From NCBI RefSeq assembly GCF_016595465.1, contig NZ_JAENIK010000010.1, forward strand, positions 4,606 to 68,605: a stretch of 64,000 nucleotides of DNA. The letters are read 5' to 3'. Below the pieces are notes generated by a model. It did no database searches and was not told the origin of the DNA. It saw nothing but the letters and a program-made list of their open reading frames with translations. The stretch is from Luteolibacter yonseiensis. Its GTDB lineage: Bacteria; Verrucomicrobiota; Verrucomicrobiia; Verrucomicrobiales; Akkermansiaceae. Position 1 is the stretch's first letter. Every line of letters begins with the position of its first letter. The position numbers and the translations under genes were made by a program. Positions 52,012 through 61,095 of the stretch are shown piece by piece.

Positions 52012-52866
52012 TCAACCAAGCGCCACAACCCGTTGGGAAAGCTCTCCCAGCCCTTCCACACCACATTCCACGAAATCACCGGCCTGCAGGTAGCGCGGCG
52101 GGCTCATGCCCATCGCACAGCCGCTCGGAGTTCCGGTGGCGATCACATCTCCCGGCAGCAGCGTCATGAAGCGGGTGACATAGCTGACGAGCTGCCTCAC
52201 GGAAAACGACATGTCGCCCGTCCAGCTGTTCTGCCGCAGCTCGGTATTCACCTTGCACCACAAACGCAGTTTCTGGGGATCGGAAATCTCGTCCGCCGTG
52301 ACCAGCCAGGGCCCCATCGGCGCGAAACTGTCCGCGCTCTTCCCCTTCGTCCACTGGCCGCCCATCTCCTTCTGGAAGGTGCGCTCCGAAAAATCACAAA
52401 ACGTCGAGTAACCCGCCACGTAATCCAGCGACTCGGTCTCCTCCACGTAGGACGCCGTGCGTCCGATCACCACCGCCAGCTCGACCTCGTAGTCCAGCTT
52501 GGAAGATCCGCGCGGGATGATGACATCGTCCGTCGGGCCGCTCCACGCGCTCGTCGCCTTCATGAAAAGCGCGGGCTCGGTCGGAATGCCCTCCCCCAGC
52601 TCCTTCGCATGCTCCAGGTAATTCTTCCCGATGCACACGATCTTGGACGGACGTGCGACCGGAGGACCGAGGCGCACCAGAGGATGCACCTCCGCGCCGC
52701 CCGGACAACCGTCCTCGACCCACACCGCGAGAGCCTCCAGCCCGCCCATCGCGAAAAATCCCTCGTCATAATCCTGGAACTCCCCGCTCGCGTCGATCCT
52801 CCGGCCGTCGGCCAAAAGAATTCCAGGCTCCTCACGACCTTCCTCACCAAATCGGATCAATTTCAT
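52012..52866 (-). CDS. fumarylacetoacetate hydrolase family protein
   Basis: A 284-residue enzyme. The FAH C-terminal domain is evident: IVCIGKNYLEHAKELG, DDVIIPRGSSKLDYEVELAVVIGR (metal-binding Glu pair), AGYSTFCDFSERTFQKEMGGQWTKGKSADSFAPMGPWLV and TLLPGDVIATGTPSGCAMGM. The sequence fits the ureidoglycolate-lyase/acylpyruvate-hydrolase subgroup; the substrate is unclear. It is the first gene of an operon followed by pqiA. A hairpin lies 37 bp upstream. A functional link with PqiABC is not obvious. Confidence 0.9.
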   Translation of the reverse strand: MKLIRFGEEGREEPGILLADGRRIDASGEFQDYDEGFFAMGGLEALAVWVEDGCPGGAEVHPLVRLGPPVARPSKIVCIGKNYLEHAKELGEGIPTEPALFMKATSAWSGPTDDVIIPRGSSKLDYEVELAVVIGRTASYVEETESLDYVAGYSTFCDFSERTFQKEMGGQWTKGKSADSFAPMGPWLVTADEISDPQKLRLWCKVNTELRQNSWTGDMSFSVRQLVSYVTRFMTLLPGDVIATGTPSGCAMGMSPPRYLQAGDFVECGVEGLGELSQRVVALG

Positions 52867-52902
52867 GCGCTGGATATAACAAAGGCTTCCTTCCGGGGAA
52901 AC

Positions 52903-52919
52903 GTAATCTTGAGGATTAC
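52903..52919 (-). promoter_or_regulatory. palindrome upstream of the FAH operon
   Basis: Perfect 6-bp stem gtaatc-ttgag-gattac, 37 bp before the start codon of the first gene. It may be an operator or a transcript hairpin; no T-run. Confidence 0.4.
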
Positions 52920-53191
52920 CCTCGCCCGGAATGGATCAAAAAGCAACAGGCGCAAAAAAAGCGGCCCGATTGATCATCCACCCTAGGAAAAACCCATTAA
53001 CCCGGGAGGCATCTCAGTCGGACCGCCTTGTCTTGCGACGCGGAAGAATTACCACCCGCCCGCACTTCCCGCAAGAACAATCTTTACATGATGCCGAAAA
53101 AATCATGATGCATTCATCCAACCCCATTTTCCTTCGCGAGCCTTTGCGGACCTCCCGCCTTTGTGATGAATCTCAAAAGGCGGATCGACGC
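52920..53191. other. intergenic, nothing recognised
   Basis: AT-richer spacer between the FAH operon start and the small DUF4250 gene. No repeat, RNA or gene could be supported. Confidence 0.5.
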
Positions 53192-53380
53192 TCACCGGAA
53201 CTGGTTCTGCCCGGGTTGGTAATGGTAATCCGCCGCGGCCATCTTGTCGGTCAGCAGCTCGGGGTCGAGGTCGTGGGTTTTCACCAGGTCGTCCAGCGAG
53301 TCGCAGTGGTTCCGCAATTCGGTGTTGAGCAGCCCGACGAGGAGGTGCGGGTCCATCTTGAGATAGTTGGAAAGATCCAT
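53192..53380 (-). CDS. DUF4250 domain protein
   Basis: A 62-residue protein matching DUF4250 along its whole length: MDPHLLVGLLNTELRNHCDS LDDLVKTHDLDPELLTDKM and the ending YHYQPGQNQFR. The family is small, cytoplasmic and of unknown role. No operon partner is close. Confidence 0.88.
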   Translation of the reverse strand: MDLSNYLKMDPHLLVGLLNTELRNHCDSLDDLVKTHDLDPELLTDKMAAADYHYQPGQNQFR

Positions 53381-53457
53381 GCGCCGAGCGTGGATGTTCC
53401 GCCGCCGGGGGGCAAGCGGCGATGGCTGGTGCCGCCGGCTGGCGGCGGCGCGTGCCG

Positions 53458-54168
53458 TTATTTTTTCCAGTCGAACGAATTCGTTTCGTTGGTCTTCACG
53501 GCTCCGTCCGCCCTGGCCTTGCCTTCCTTCGCTTCCATGTGGCCGAAGTTGTCCTGGAGCATCTTGTTCCGCTGGCCGACGGTTTTTCCTTTTTCGCCGC
53601 CCATCATGGCCCGCATTTCCTCTTCCATATAGGGATCTTTCTCATCCCCCGCGCCGCCTTTCACGCCCATGGCCGCGGTGGCCTGGTCGATCTGTTGGGA
53701 GCGGACGGCCACGCGGTCCAGCGCCTGGCGGTATTTCGCGACCATGGACGAGACATCGCCGGACGCGCGGAGATCCCGCATCGCTTCCTGGAATGCCTGC
53801 ACCCGCTGCGGGGACTGGACGAACCAGCCGTATCCTCCGCCCGCCAGCGCGAGACACACGCCGAGGGTGACGAGCAGTTCGCGGCGGCGGCCGCGTTTTT
53901 TCCGCTCCATCTGTTCGTCGAGAAGCAGGCCGAGTTCCTTGGAGGCGGCCTCATCGAGCCCCGCGTTTTCCATCGGCCGGACCAGATCCGGGGCGGGTTC
54001 GGGCGGGGCGGCCGCCACGGGGATGGGGGCGGGTGCGGGTTCCTGCGGGGGGACGGGAGCGGCGGCCGCCGGGGACGTCGGGAAGACCCGTGTCGGCGGT
54101 TTGCCCGGTTCGGACGAGTCCTGGAGGGCCGCTTGAAAAAGTTTGTTGAGCTTTTCTTTGTCCGTCAT
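53458..54168 (-). CDS. membrane-anchored hypothetical protein
   Basis: A 236-residue protein. The N-terminal 90 residues are Pro/Ala-rich, a basic stretch (MERKKRGRRRE) precedes one membrane helix (about 105-123, LLVTLGVCLALAGGGYGWFV), and a helical periplasmic tail follows (QRVQAFQEAMRDLRASGDV, MVAKYRQALDRVAVRSQQIDQATAAM). I do not know the family. The start MTDKEKLNKLFQAAL at 54168 was chosen over an upstream frame that lacks coding character. Divergent from the methyltransferase gene, 121 bp apart. Confidence 0.75.
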   Translation of the reverse strand: MTDKEKLNKLFQAALQDSSEPGKPPTRVFPTSPAAAAPVPPQEPAPAPIPVAAAPPEPAPDLVRPMENAGLDEAASKELGLLLDEQMERKKRGRRRELLVTLGVCLALAGGGYGWFVQSPQRVQAFQEAMRDLRASGDVSSMVAKYRQALDRVAVRSQQIDQATAAMGVKGGAGDEKDPYMEEEMRAMMGGEKGKTVGQRNKMLQDNFGHMEAKEGKARADGAVKTNETNSFDWKK

Positions 54169-54289
54169 AAAAAAATGGGATGATCTGACTGTCAGCGTTT
54201 CTGTATCATGCGGAGTGGCATGTCCAGCAGCAAGCGTGGCCGAAATCATTTGCCCCCCGCCGCGCATCCGGCCAATCTCGCGGCCCACC

Positions 54290-55510
54290 ATGTTTCCACG
54301 CCCGCCGAAGAAGTTTGTCCCGAAGCCGTTCGAGTATCATCAGGAGATCGAAATCACCATCGATTCGCTGACGAATCTCGGCAGCGGTGTGGGCCGCATC
54401 GACGGCTGGGTCGTCTTCGTGCCGTTTTCCCTGCCGGGGGAGCTGGTGAAGGCCCGCGTTTTCCGGAATGACAAGAACTGCTCGCACGCGGACCTGGTGG
54501 AGATCCTCACGCCTTCGCCGGACCGCATCCAGCCCGGTTGCCCGCTGTTCGGCGAGTGCGGCGGCTGCCAGTACCAGCACCTCAGCTATGACAAGCAGCT
54601 CGCTTGGAAAACCCGCCAGGTGGGCGAGCTGATGAAGCACATGGCCGCCGTCACTTTCCCGGTGAACGACTGCCTGTCCTCCGACCAGCATTGGAACTAC
54701 CGCTCGAAGATCACCCCGCACTTTGAAAAGGCGAAGGACGGCGATCTCGGCCCCATCGGCTTCCTCGCTTTCGGCCGCCGTTCGCAGCTCATCGACGTGC
54801 CGCAGTGCCCCATCGCCATGGACACCATCAACCGCGAGCTGCCGGCCATCCGCGAGGGCCTCCGCAAGCGGGCGGGCAGTTTCAAGCGCGGGGCGACCGT
54901 GCTGCTCCGCGCGACGGAGGATCGTGTGGAAACCGACTTCAAGGCCACCGCCACCGAACACGTGGGCGACCTGAAATTCCAGTTCCTCGCCGGCGACTTT
55001 TTCCAGAACAACCCGTTCATCCTGCCCGCCTTCACCGGCTACGTCGCGAAGCAGGCGTGTGCGGGAGGCGCGAAATACCTGGTGGACGCCTACTGCGGTT
55101 CCGGCCTGTTTTCGCTCACTCTCGCCAGGCACTTCCAGCAGGTCGCCGGGGTCGAGGTTTCCGAAACCTCCTGCGAATGGGCGCGGAAAAACGCCGCGGC
55201 GAACCACATCACCAACGCCACCTTCCTCACCGCCTCCGCCGAGGCCATCTTCGACTCCATCAGCTTCCCCGCCGACGAAACCGCCGTGGTCATCGACCCG
55301 CCGCGCAAGGGCTGCACGCCGGAGTTCATCGACCAGCTCGTGAAGTTCTCCCCGGCGCGGCTGGTTTACGTTTCCTGCGATCCGGCGACGCAGGTGCGGG
55401 ATCTCAAGCTGCTCAATGACGGCGGCTACCGGCTGGAGGATGTGCAACCCTTCGATCTCTTCCCGCACACGCGCCACCTCGAGTGCGTCATGACCCTGGT
55501 GAAAGCTTGA
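54290..55510 (+). CDS. RNA m5U methyltransferase (RlmD/TrmA family)
   Basis: A 406-residue enzyme. N-terminal TRAM-like domain (ITIDSLTNLGSGVGRIDGWVVFVPFSLPGELV). The iron-sulfur motif is GCPLFGECGGC (Cys84, Cys90, Cys93) with Cys173. Methyltransferase motifs: FFQNNPF, DAYCGSGLFSL, VIDPPRKGC, and YVSCDPATQ with catalytic Cys363. It methylates C5 of a uridine in rRNA or tRNA using SAM; rRNA (RlmD/RlmC) is likelier because of the TRAM domain and cluster. The frame is open 49 codons upstream but ATG at 54290 fits. It overlaps the next gene by TTGA. Confidence 0.93.
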   Translation: MFPRPPKKFVPKPFEYHQEIEITIDSLTNLGSGVGRIDGWVVFVPFSLPGELVKARVFRNDKNCSHADLVEILTPSPDRIQPGCPLFGECGGCQYQHLSYDKQLAWKTRQVGELMKHMAAVTFPVNDCLSSDQHWNYRSKITPHFEKAKDGDLGPIGFLAFGRRSQLIDVPQCPIAMDTINRELPAIREGLRKRAGSFKRGATVLLRATEDRVETDFKATATEHVGDLKFQFLAGDFFQNNPFILPAFTGYVAKQACAGGAKYLVDAYCGSGLFSLTLARHFQQVAGVEVSETSCEWARKNAAANHITNATFLTASAEAIFDSISFPADETAVVIDPPRKGCTPEFIDQLVKFSPARLVYVSCDPATQVRDLKLLNDGGYRLEDVQPFDLFPHTRHLECVMTLVKA

Positions 55511-56112
55511 TCCAGCGCATCCCATTCCAGGAATCCCCCACCGCCGGCGATGTCGCACGGCTGCGGGTGCTGCTGCGCGACGCGCTGACCACGTTGAAAT
55601 TCCACCGGGCGGGAAAGATCACCGTGCTGAACCTCGCCTGCGGGCGTGCGGATGAGACCGGCGCGCTCGCCGCCGCGCTCGCCCCGGCGGAGATCAGCCA
55701 CTACCTCGGCATCGACCTGCGGGCCACCGCCATCGAGGAAGCCGCGAAACGCTGGAAATCCGAGGACGGCGGCTCCATCGAGTTCCGCACCGGGGACGCC
55801 TCGTCCATCCACCGGATGAAACAGCTCCCAGCCTTCGATTTCATCTTCATCCGCCACCAGAACTACTGGCACCACCCCGCCGTGTGGGACCGCCTGCTGG
55901 GGAACGCCCTCGCCGCGCTGGCTCCGGACGGACTGCTCGCCTGCACGTCCTACTTCGACCGCGAGCACGAGCTTCTCAAGGCGTCGCTCCGCACCCGTGG
56001 CGCGGAGATCCTCTGGGACGTCCGCCACCCCGACTCCCGCCCGCTCAACGACGCCCCGGGGAAATCCGTGGACCGGCGGCTGGCGGTTTTTTCCAACCTT
56101 CCGTCTCCTTGA
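55507..56112 (+). CDS. class I SAM-dependent methyltransferase
   Basis: About 201 residues. SAM-binding motif VLNLACGRADETGALAAALA, then YLGIDLRATAIEEAAKRW, and DFIFIRHQNYWHHPAVWDRLLGNALAALAPDGLLACTSY. The substrate is unknown. Starts may be TTG at 55507, overlapping the previous stop as TTGA, or GTG at 55483. It is probably co-transcribed with the m5U methyltransferase gene. Confidence 0.8.
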   Translation: MIQRIPFQESPTAGDVARLRVLLRDALTTLKFHRAGKITVLNLACGRADETGALAAALAPAEISHYLGIDLRATAIEEAAKRWKSEDGGSIEFRTGDASSIHRMKQLPAFDFIFIRHQNYWHHPAVWDRLLGNALAALAPDGLLACTSYFDREHELLKASLRTRGAEILWDVRHPDSRPLNDAPGKSVDRRLAVFSNLPSP

Positions 56113-56118
56113 AGAAAA

Positions 56119-56219
56119 TTCACCCCCAAGACGCCAAGGCCGCCAAGGACATGGAAATTTCAAAAATGGCAGTGTCGGATTTTTCCCAATCTTGGCGCTC
56201 TTGGCGTCTTGGCGGTGAA
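56119..56219. repeat. family D inverted repeat
   Basis: Left part ttcacccccaagacgccaag and right part cttggcgtcttggcggtgaa are near reverse complements, with internal ccgccaagg / cttggcgctc. This gccaagacgccaag type is known as a dispersed repeat in Verrucomicrobia and other phyla. A half copy is at 57977. Confidence 0.8.
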
Positions 56220-56319
56220 AAAAATTCCGATGACCCGGAGATATTCAAACCAAGCGCAGCACTGCCGGGATCGAAATTAAAGTTTCCCTGTCCTGAACTT
56301 CTGCTAAATATGCCGTGAA

Positions 56320-57711
56320 GTGAATATCGTGGATCAAATCGCCCTGCGGGCATCGGCCGAGCGCCCCGCGATCATTGCCGATGGCGCGACGCTCACCTAC
56401 GGCGATCTCATGGAGCGCGTGTCCACCGCCGCCGCATGGCTGGACCGGCGCAAGGGTTTCCGCCGGGACGGGGTTTCCCGCGTGGGCCTCGATTGCGGAA
56501 ACGGGGTGGAATACATCGTCCTCGCCCTGGCGATCTTGAAAACCGGCGGCTGCCTCGTCCCGCTTGCCGACGAACTGACCGAACCCGAGCGCCAGGAAAT
56601 CATCACCCGCACCGGCCTGTGCGGCATCGTCACCGGAACTCCCGGCGGTCCGGAATGGCAATCGCTCGATACCCCGGAGCTGGAAAACGAAGCCGCCTTT
56701 TCCGCGCTGGATCCCGCCTTCATCCGTTTCAGCTCCGGCACCACCGGCCGGAGCAAGGGCGTGGTGCTCAGCCACGCCAAGCTGCGCGAGAGGATCACCG
56801 CCGCGAACGCCGCGCTGGAGATCGGCCCGCACGACAAGGTGCTGTGGATGCTGCCGATGGCGCATCATTTCGCCGTCTCCATCGTGCTTTACCTCTACCA
56901 CGGGGCGTGCACGGTTTTGGGAAGCTCTCACCTCGCCACCGAGGTGCTGGAGCTGGCCCGGACCACCCGCGCCACCGTCATCTACGGCGCGCCGTTCCAC
57001 CACTCGCTGCTCGCTGCGGACGATGGCGGCTACGCCTGGCCGGACCTCCGGCTGGCCGTGACCACCGCCGCGCCGCTGCCGGAAGCTCTCGCGGGACATT
57101 TCAAGAAACGCTTCGGCAAGCCGCTCGTGCAGGGCCTCGGCATCATCGAGATCGGCCTGCCGCTCCTGAACACCGGCGGAGCGGGAGACTCGCCGACCGC
57201 CGTCGGCAGGCCGCTGCCCGCCTACGATGTGGAGCTGCGCGATGACGAGGGCCTGCCCGTCGCCATCGGGAAAACCGGCGAGCTCTGGATCAAGGGACCC
57301 GGCATGTTCGACGCCTACCTCTCGCCGTGGCAGACCGTGGATGAGATCTGTGTGGACGGCTGGTTCGCCACCGGGGATCTCGCGGAGACGGATGCCGCGG
57401 GCCGCATCTACCTGCGGGGGCGGAAAAAAAGCGTGCTGAACGTCAGCGGCATGAAGGTTTTCCCGGAAGAGATCGAGGCCGCCATCGAGCGCCACCCCGC
57501 CGTGAAGCGCTGCCGCGTGGCCGGCATGCCGCACACCATCCTCGGCACGGTCCCGGCGGCGGAGGTCATTCTGGAAAACGGCGAGGTCCTCAAACCGCGC
57601 CAGCTCATCGAGTGGTGCCGCAAATCCCTCTCGATCTACAAGGTCCCCGTGCACGTGAAGTTCGTCTCCAACCTGCCCCTCACCGCCAGCGGCAAGATCC
57701 GGCGGGTGTGA
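56320..57711 (+). CDS. AMP-binding acyl-CoA synthetase/ligase
   Basis: A 463-residue adenylating enzyme. Motifs: FIRFSSGTTGRSKGVVLSH (P-loop, residues about 134-152), GLGIIEIGLP, GELWIKGPGMFDAYL, DGWFATGDLAETDAAG RIYLRGRKKSVLNVSG and the catalytic Lys in LPLTASGKIRRV near the C-terminus. It activates a carboxylic acid as acyl-AMP and passes it to CoA or a carrier. GTG start at 56320. The relatively short length (fatty acid ligases are often 500 or more) and absence of a carrier protein gene leave the substrate open. Confidence 0.9.
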   Translation: MNIVDQIALRASAERPAIIADGATLTYGDLMERVSTAAAWLDRRKGFRRDGVSRVGLDCGNGVEYIVLALAILKTGGCLVPLADELTEPERQEIITRTGLCGIVTGTPGGPEWQSLDTPELENEAAFSALDPAFIRFSSGTTGRSKGVVLSHAKLRERITAANAALEIGPHDKVLWMLPMAHHFAVSIVLYLYHGACTVLGSSHLATEVLELARTTRATVIYGAPFHHSLLAADDGGYAWPDLRLAVTTAAPLPEALAGHFKKRFGKPLVQGLGIIEIGLPLLNTGGAGDSPTAVGRPLPAYDVELRDDEGLPVAIGKTGELWIKGPGMFDAYLSPWQTVDEICVDGWFATGDLAETDAAGRIYLRGRKKSVLNVSGMKVFPEEIEAAIERHPAVKRCRVAGMPHTILGTVPAAEVILENGEVLKPRQLIEWCRKSLSIYKVPVHVKFVSNLPLTASGKIRRV

Positions 57712-57728
57712 GTGCCGGAGGATTCCGT

Positions 57729-57915
57729 GGACTGCGTGCAGCTCGCTGCCGCTTTCATCTGCCAGCTCGCTGGCCGGGGTGGCGGCCCGTATTTCTCATG
57801 GTGCGTCATCCCCCTTGCGTCAGCCAGCGGGAGGGCACGCCGAAGACAGTCCGCCGGTGCTCCGCCGTGTCAGCAAGCTGACTACGGAAAGCGGCAGCAA
57901 GCTGCGCGCAGTCCG
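57729..57915. repeat. family B inverted-repeat element, copy B1
   Basis: Outer arms ggactgcgtgcagctcgctg and cagcaagctgcgcgcagtcc pair end to end; inner hairpins include gccagctcgctggc and cagcaagctg. About 187 bp. It is 17 bp after the ligase gene. Open frames inside reflect the repeat. Confidence 0.85.
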
Positions 57916-57976
57916 AAAGCTTCGCCTGCTCAAATCGTCACTTTATTTTCGGAAACCGGCATCACCCTCTTCCTCT

Positions 57977-58008
57977 TCTTGGCGCCCTTGGTGTCTTGGC
58001 GGTGAACC
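57977..58008. repeat. family D half-repeat
   Basis: Contains cttggcgcccttggtgtctt followed by ggcggtgaa, the right half of the repeat at 56119-56219. Confidence 0.75.
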
Positions 58009-58105
58009 TCCGGCGGAACCCATGTATCCGTCTTCCGCGCGCCGCTCTCCCGTGAATTCCGAAAATCCGGTTGAATATTCCCCGGTCCTGAACGTCATTC
58101 ACCGT

Positions 58106-58396
58106 ATGAAAAGCAAATTCCGCTGCCTGCGCCTGGCCGTGTATTCACTGGCTCTTGTGACCATCGGTTCCAGCGTGAGCTGCATGACCTCCTATGATGC
58201 AGCCGGCCGCCCGGTGCAATCCGTGGATCCCGCGCTGGCCGTGGCGGGTGTCGCCGCCGCCGGCCTCATCGGCTACGCGGCGGGGAATGACAACGACCAT
58301 CACCATCACCACCATCACGGTGGATACTATGGTGGCGGGGGCTACTACCGTGGCGGCGGATATTACCGCGGCGGTCGCGAATACCGCCGTCATTGA
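58106..58396 (+). CDS. small secreted His/Gly/Tyr-rich protein
   Basis: A 96-residue exported protein. An N-terminal hydrophobic segment (AVYSLALVTIGSSVSC) ends in a possible lipid Cys. A second hydrophobic helix AVAGVAAAGLIGYAAG is followed by DNDHHHHHHHGGYYGGGGYY, a metal-binding or surface-exposed tail, and a basic end. The function is unknown; the His run suggests metal binding. The frame runs far upstream through family B, but the signal sets the start at 58106. Confidence 0.72.
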   Translation: MKSKFRCLRLAVYSLALVTIGSSVSCMTSYDAAGRPVQSVDPALAVAGVAAAGLIGYAAGNDNDHHHHHHHGGYYGGGGYYRGGGYYRGGREYRRH

Positions 58397-58482
58397 CCTG
58401 GGTCCGGCCGGTCATCTAGTGTGTGTGCGAGCCGCGATGGGCGCTTCCATCGCGGCTTCCCACATCGACCTCCGACCCTCCC

Positions 58483-59631
58483 ATGCCCGATACCGCGAGC
58501 CGACTTTCCGTTTTCACCGAATCCGTCATCCGTGGCACCACCCGCCTCGCCAACCAGCATGGGGCCATCAACCTTTCCCAAGGGTTCCCGGATTTCGATC
58601 CGCCGGAGGAACTGCTCGCCGCGATGGAACGCGCCGCGCGCGGCCCCCATCATCAATACGCCGTCACCTGGGGCGCCCCGCGCTTCCGCGAGGCGCTCGC
58701 CCGCAAGATCCAGCGCTTCACCGGCCTGCCCATCCATCCGGATGAGAACCTCGTCGTCACCTGTGGCAGCACCGAGGCGATGATGGTCGCGATGATGACC
58801 GCCTGCAATCCGGGCGACAAGGTGATCATCTTCTCGCCGTTTTACGAAAACTACGCCGCCGACGCCATCCTGTCCGGCGCGGAGCCCATCTACGTGCCGC
58901 TGCGTCCGCCCGGCTTCGGGTTCGATTCCGAGGAGCTCGCGAAGGCCTTCGAGCAGAAGCCGAAAGCCATCGTCGTCTGCAATCCGTCCAACCCCACCGG
59001 CAAGGTCTTCACGCGTGACGAGCTGATGGAGATCCTCCGCCTCGCCGAGGAGCACGACGCCTTCGTCATCACGGACGAACCGTATGAGCACATCATTTTC
59101 GCGCCGCACGAGCACGTTTACTTCGCCGCGCTGCCGGGCGCGTTCGACCGCACCATCACCTGCAACTCCCTTTCGAAAACCTACTCCATCACCGGCTGGC
59201 GGCTCGGCTACGTGCAGGCCGCGCCGAAGGTCATCGCGCAGGCCCGCAAGGTGCATGACTTCCTCACCGTGGGGGCCGCCGCCCCGCTGCAGGAAGCCGC
59301 CATCGCCGGGCTGGAACTGCCGGACAGCTACTATACCGGACTCACCGCGCTCTACACCGAGAAGCGGGATATGTTCCTCGACATCCTCCGCAAGACCGGC
59401 CTGCCCTTCACCGAGCCGCAGGGGGCCTACTACGTCATGCTGGACATTTCCTCGCTCGGCTTCGCCAGCGACACGGCGGCCTCCGAGTGGTTCATCAAGG
59501 AGATCGGCGTGGCGGGAGTCGCGGGATCCAGCTTCTTCCGCGAGCCGGTGAACCACCTGATCCGCTTCCACTTCGCGAAAAACACCGCCACGCTCCAGGC
59601 GGCGGGCGAGCGGCTGATGAAATTGACGTAA
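58483..59631 (+). CDS. PLP-dependent aminotransferase (class I/II)
   Basis: A 382-residue enzyme of the aspartate aminotransferase fold. Motifs: GAINLSQGFPDFDPPEELL, YAVTWGAPRFREALARKI, VVTCGSTEAMMVAMMT, VVCNPSNPTGKVFTRDEL, ITDEPYEHIIF, and the PLP lysine Lys232 in NSLSKTYSITGWRLGYV. The QGFPDFDPP opening resembles kynurenine/methionine aminotransferases (YbdL-like). The substrate is not certain. Start 58483 chosen from the family. Confidence 0.92.
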   Translation: MPDTASRLSVFTESVIRGTTRLANQHGAINLSQGFPDFDPPEELLAAMERAARGPHHQYAVTWGAPRFREALARKIQRFTGLPIHPDENLVVTCGSTEAMMVAMMTACNPGDKVIIFSPFYENYAADAILSGAEPIYVPLRPPGFGFDSEELAKAFEQKPKAIVVCNPSNPTGKVFTRDELMEILRLAEEHDAFVITDEPYEHIIFAPHEHVYFAALPGAFDRTITCNSLSKTYSITGWRLGYVQAAPKVIAQARKVHDFLTVGAAAPLQEAAIAGLELPDSYYTGLTALYTEKRDMFLDILRKTGLPFTEPQGAYYVMLDISSLGFASDTAASEWFIKEIGVAGVAGSSFFREPVNHLIRFHFAKNTATLQAAGERLMKLT

Positions 59632-59732
59632 CAATTTTCCTCAAACGATCAGTAGCAATTCCCAAGAGACGTGCGATCTGTCCGTTAGCTGGTGGAAATC
59701 CATCAGCATAACCAAACAACCTGATCCTGACC

Positions 59733-59924
59733 ATGAAATCAACATTGCTGCTCTCACTCTGCCTTGCCCCACTGCTCGCCACCGTTTCCTGCCGGGAAAA
59801 AGGACCTGGCGAAAGAGCGGGCGAAAGCATCGACAAGGCGGTCGAAAACGTCAAAGACGCCGTGGACCCCAAGGGCCCGGTCGAGAAAGCCGGTGAGAAA
59901 GTGGACAAGGCGCTGGGGAACTGA
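59733..59924 (+). CDS. small lipoprotein
   Basis: A 63-residue protein with lipoprotein signal MKSTLLLSLCLAPLLATVSC (Cys20) and a short amphipathic helical tail (GERAGESIDKAVENVKDAVD, KAGEKVDKALGN), a pattern of the small envelope lipoproteins such as entericidin-like peptides. Function unknown. Convergent with the DUF1080 gene 56 bp away. Confidence 0.75.
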   Translation: MKSTLLLSLCLAPLLATVSCREKGPGERAGESIDKAVENVKDAVDPKGPVEKAGEKVDKALGN

Positions 59925-59939
59925 ACCGGAGATTCACCA

Positions 59940-59970
59940 CATAGGTCCTATAAGTGCTATAGGACCTATG
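59940..59970. repeat. family E palindrome E3
   Basis: A palindrome cataggtcctat-aagtgct-ataggacctatg between two convergent genes. No T-run, but a hairpin here could end both transcripts. Confidence 0.75.
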
Positions 59971-59980
59971 CAGGCCGTCC

Positions 59981-60667
59981 CTACAACCGCTTCAGCAGGA
60001 TCTTCCGGAACTCGATTTTCATCGGCGGTCCGACGTGGACCTGCACGCCGAGCAGTCCGTTTGGTTTCCGGTTTTCCGGATCCTCATCCCGCACCTCGGA
60101 CATCAGGACTCCGTTGGTGAAATGTTGCAGCAGGTTTCCCTTGGCGATGATGTGGACCTGGTTCCACTCCTCCTTGAGCACCTTTTTCTGCAGCTCCGCG
60201 CGGTCCCCCAGCTCGCGACCGATCTCCGGCGGCGCGCCGGTTTTCAGGATCACGCTCTGGCCGCGATAGGCGAGGAACTGCCTGCCGCGCTCCTCGTAAT
60301 TCTGGCCGCTCCACTGGTCTTTCCCGTCGATGTCGTCCTGGTATCCCCGCATCGCCCACTTCGCGCCGGGCACCTCGCTGCTGCGGTAGTTGATGCCGCT
60401 GTTTCCCTCGGCGGAAACGCGGTATTCCAGCTTGAGCTCGAAGTCCGCCACCTCGCCGCCGCGCCAGATGATGAAGGAGTTCTGCTTGAGCAATGTCTCC
60501 GGCCTCACCTCGCCGACGAGCGTGCCGTTCTCGGCTTTCCAGTAAACCGGATCGCCCTCCCAGTCCTTGAGGGTTCCGTCGAAGATGGAGACAAAGCCGT
60601 CATCCGCCGCCATCAAGGAGGCCGACAAAAACAAACCCATCGCTGAAAGCATGCCGGAGATCTTCAT
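59981..60667 (-). CDS. secreted DUF1080 (3-keto-disaccharide hydrolase-like) protein
   Basis: A 228-residue exported protein (signal [20 protein letters not shown]). The DUF1080 fold is evident: [86 protein letters not shown] and [20 protein letters not shown]. Some members cleave 3-keto-glycosides; many are just glycan-binding. It is abundant in this phylum. The gene is divergent from the ThuA-like gene across family B element B2. Confidence 0.92.
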   Translation of the reverse strand: MKISGMLSAMGLFLSASLMAADDGFVSIFDGTLKDWEGDPVYWKAENGTLVGEVRPETLLKQNSFIIWRGGEVADFELKLEYRVSAEGNSGINYRSSEVPGAKWAMRGYQDDIDGKDQWSGQNYEERGRQFLAYRGQSVILKTGAPPEIGRELGDRAELQKKVLKEEWNQVHIIAKGNLLQHFTNGVLMSEVRDEDPENRKPNGLLGVQVHVGPPMKIEFRKILLKRL

Positions 60668-60761
60668 CCCCGGAAACTACGCCACCGCCGCCCGCAGACG
60701 AGCCAGATCCGGCGCCTGTGGTAAAAAAGGCACGGAGATGGAAGTATGGGATCGTGATCCC

Positions 60762-60979
60762 AGGCGAAGCCCTTGGACTGCGCGCAGCTTGCTGCCGCTT
60801 TCATTCGCCAGCTTGCTGGCCGGGGTGGCGGCTTGTATTTTTCATGGTGCGCCATCCCCTTTGCGCCAGCGGGCGGGGGGCGCGTCAAAGGCAGTCCGCC
60901 GGTGCTTCGCCGTGCCAGCAAGCTGGCTACGGAAAGCGGCAGCAAGCTGCGCGCAGTCCAAGGGGGGCTCCGCCTTGGC
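60762..60979. repeat. family B inverted-repeat element, copy B2
   Basis: Outer arms ggactgcgcgcagcttgctg and cagcaagctgcgcgcagtcc pair perfectly; they are extended by gcccttgg / ccaaggggg. Inner hairpins gccagcttgctggc and gccagcaagctggc. The central part is nearly identical in position and sequence to B1. It separates divergent DUF1080 and ThuA-like genes, so their promoters must lie beside it. Confidence 0.87.
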
Positions 60980-61095
60980 CGTCATTCCCCGCCTTTTCCT
61001 GCCGTCATCTCATTGTGGCTGAAAACCTCACACCGGTGAAAAATTCCCGCTCGCCTAGGTACCCTCCGGCACGACAGACTGCCCGCGTAAAACCC

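Noticed and set aside
57712-58005. Small gene after the acyl-CoA ligase
   Set aside because: The frame is made of family B and D repeat sequence and the same peptide pattern recurs at copy B2.
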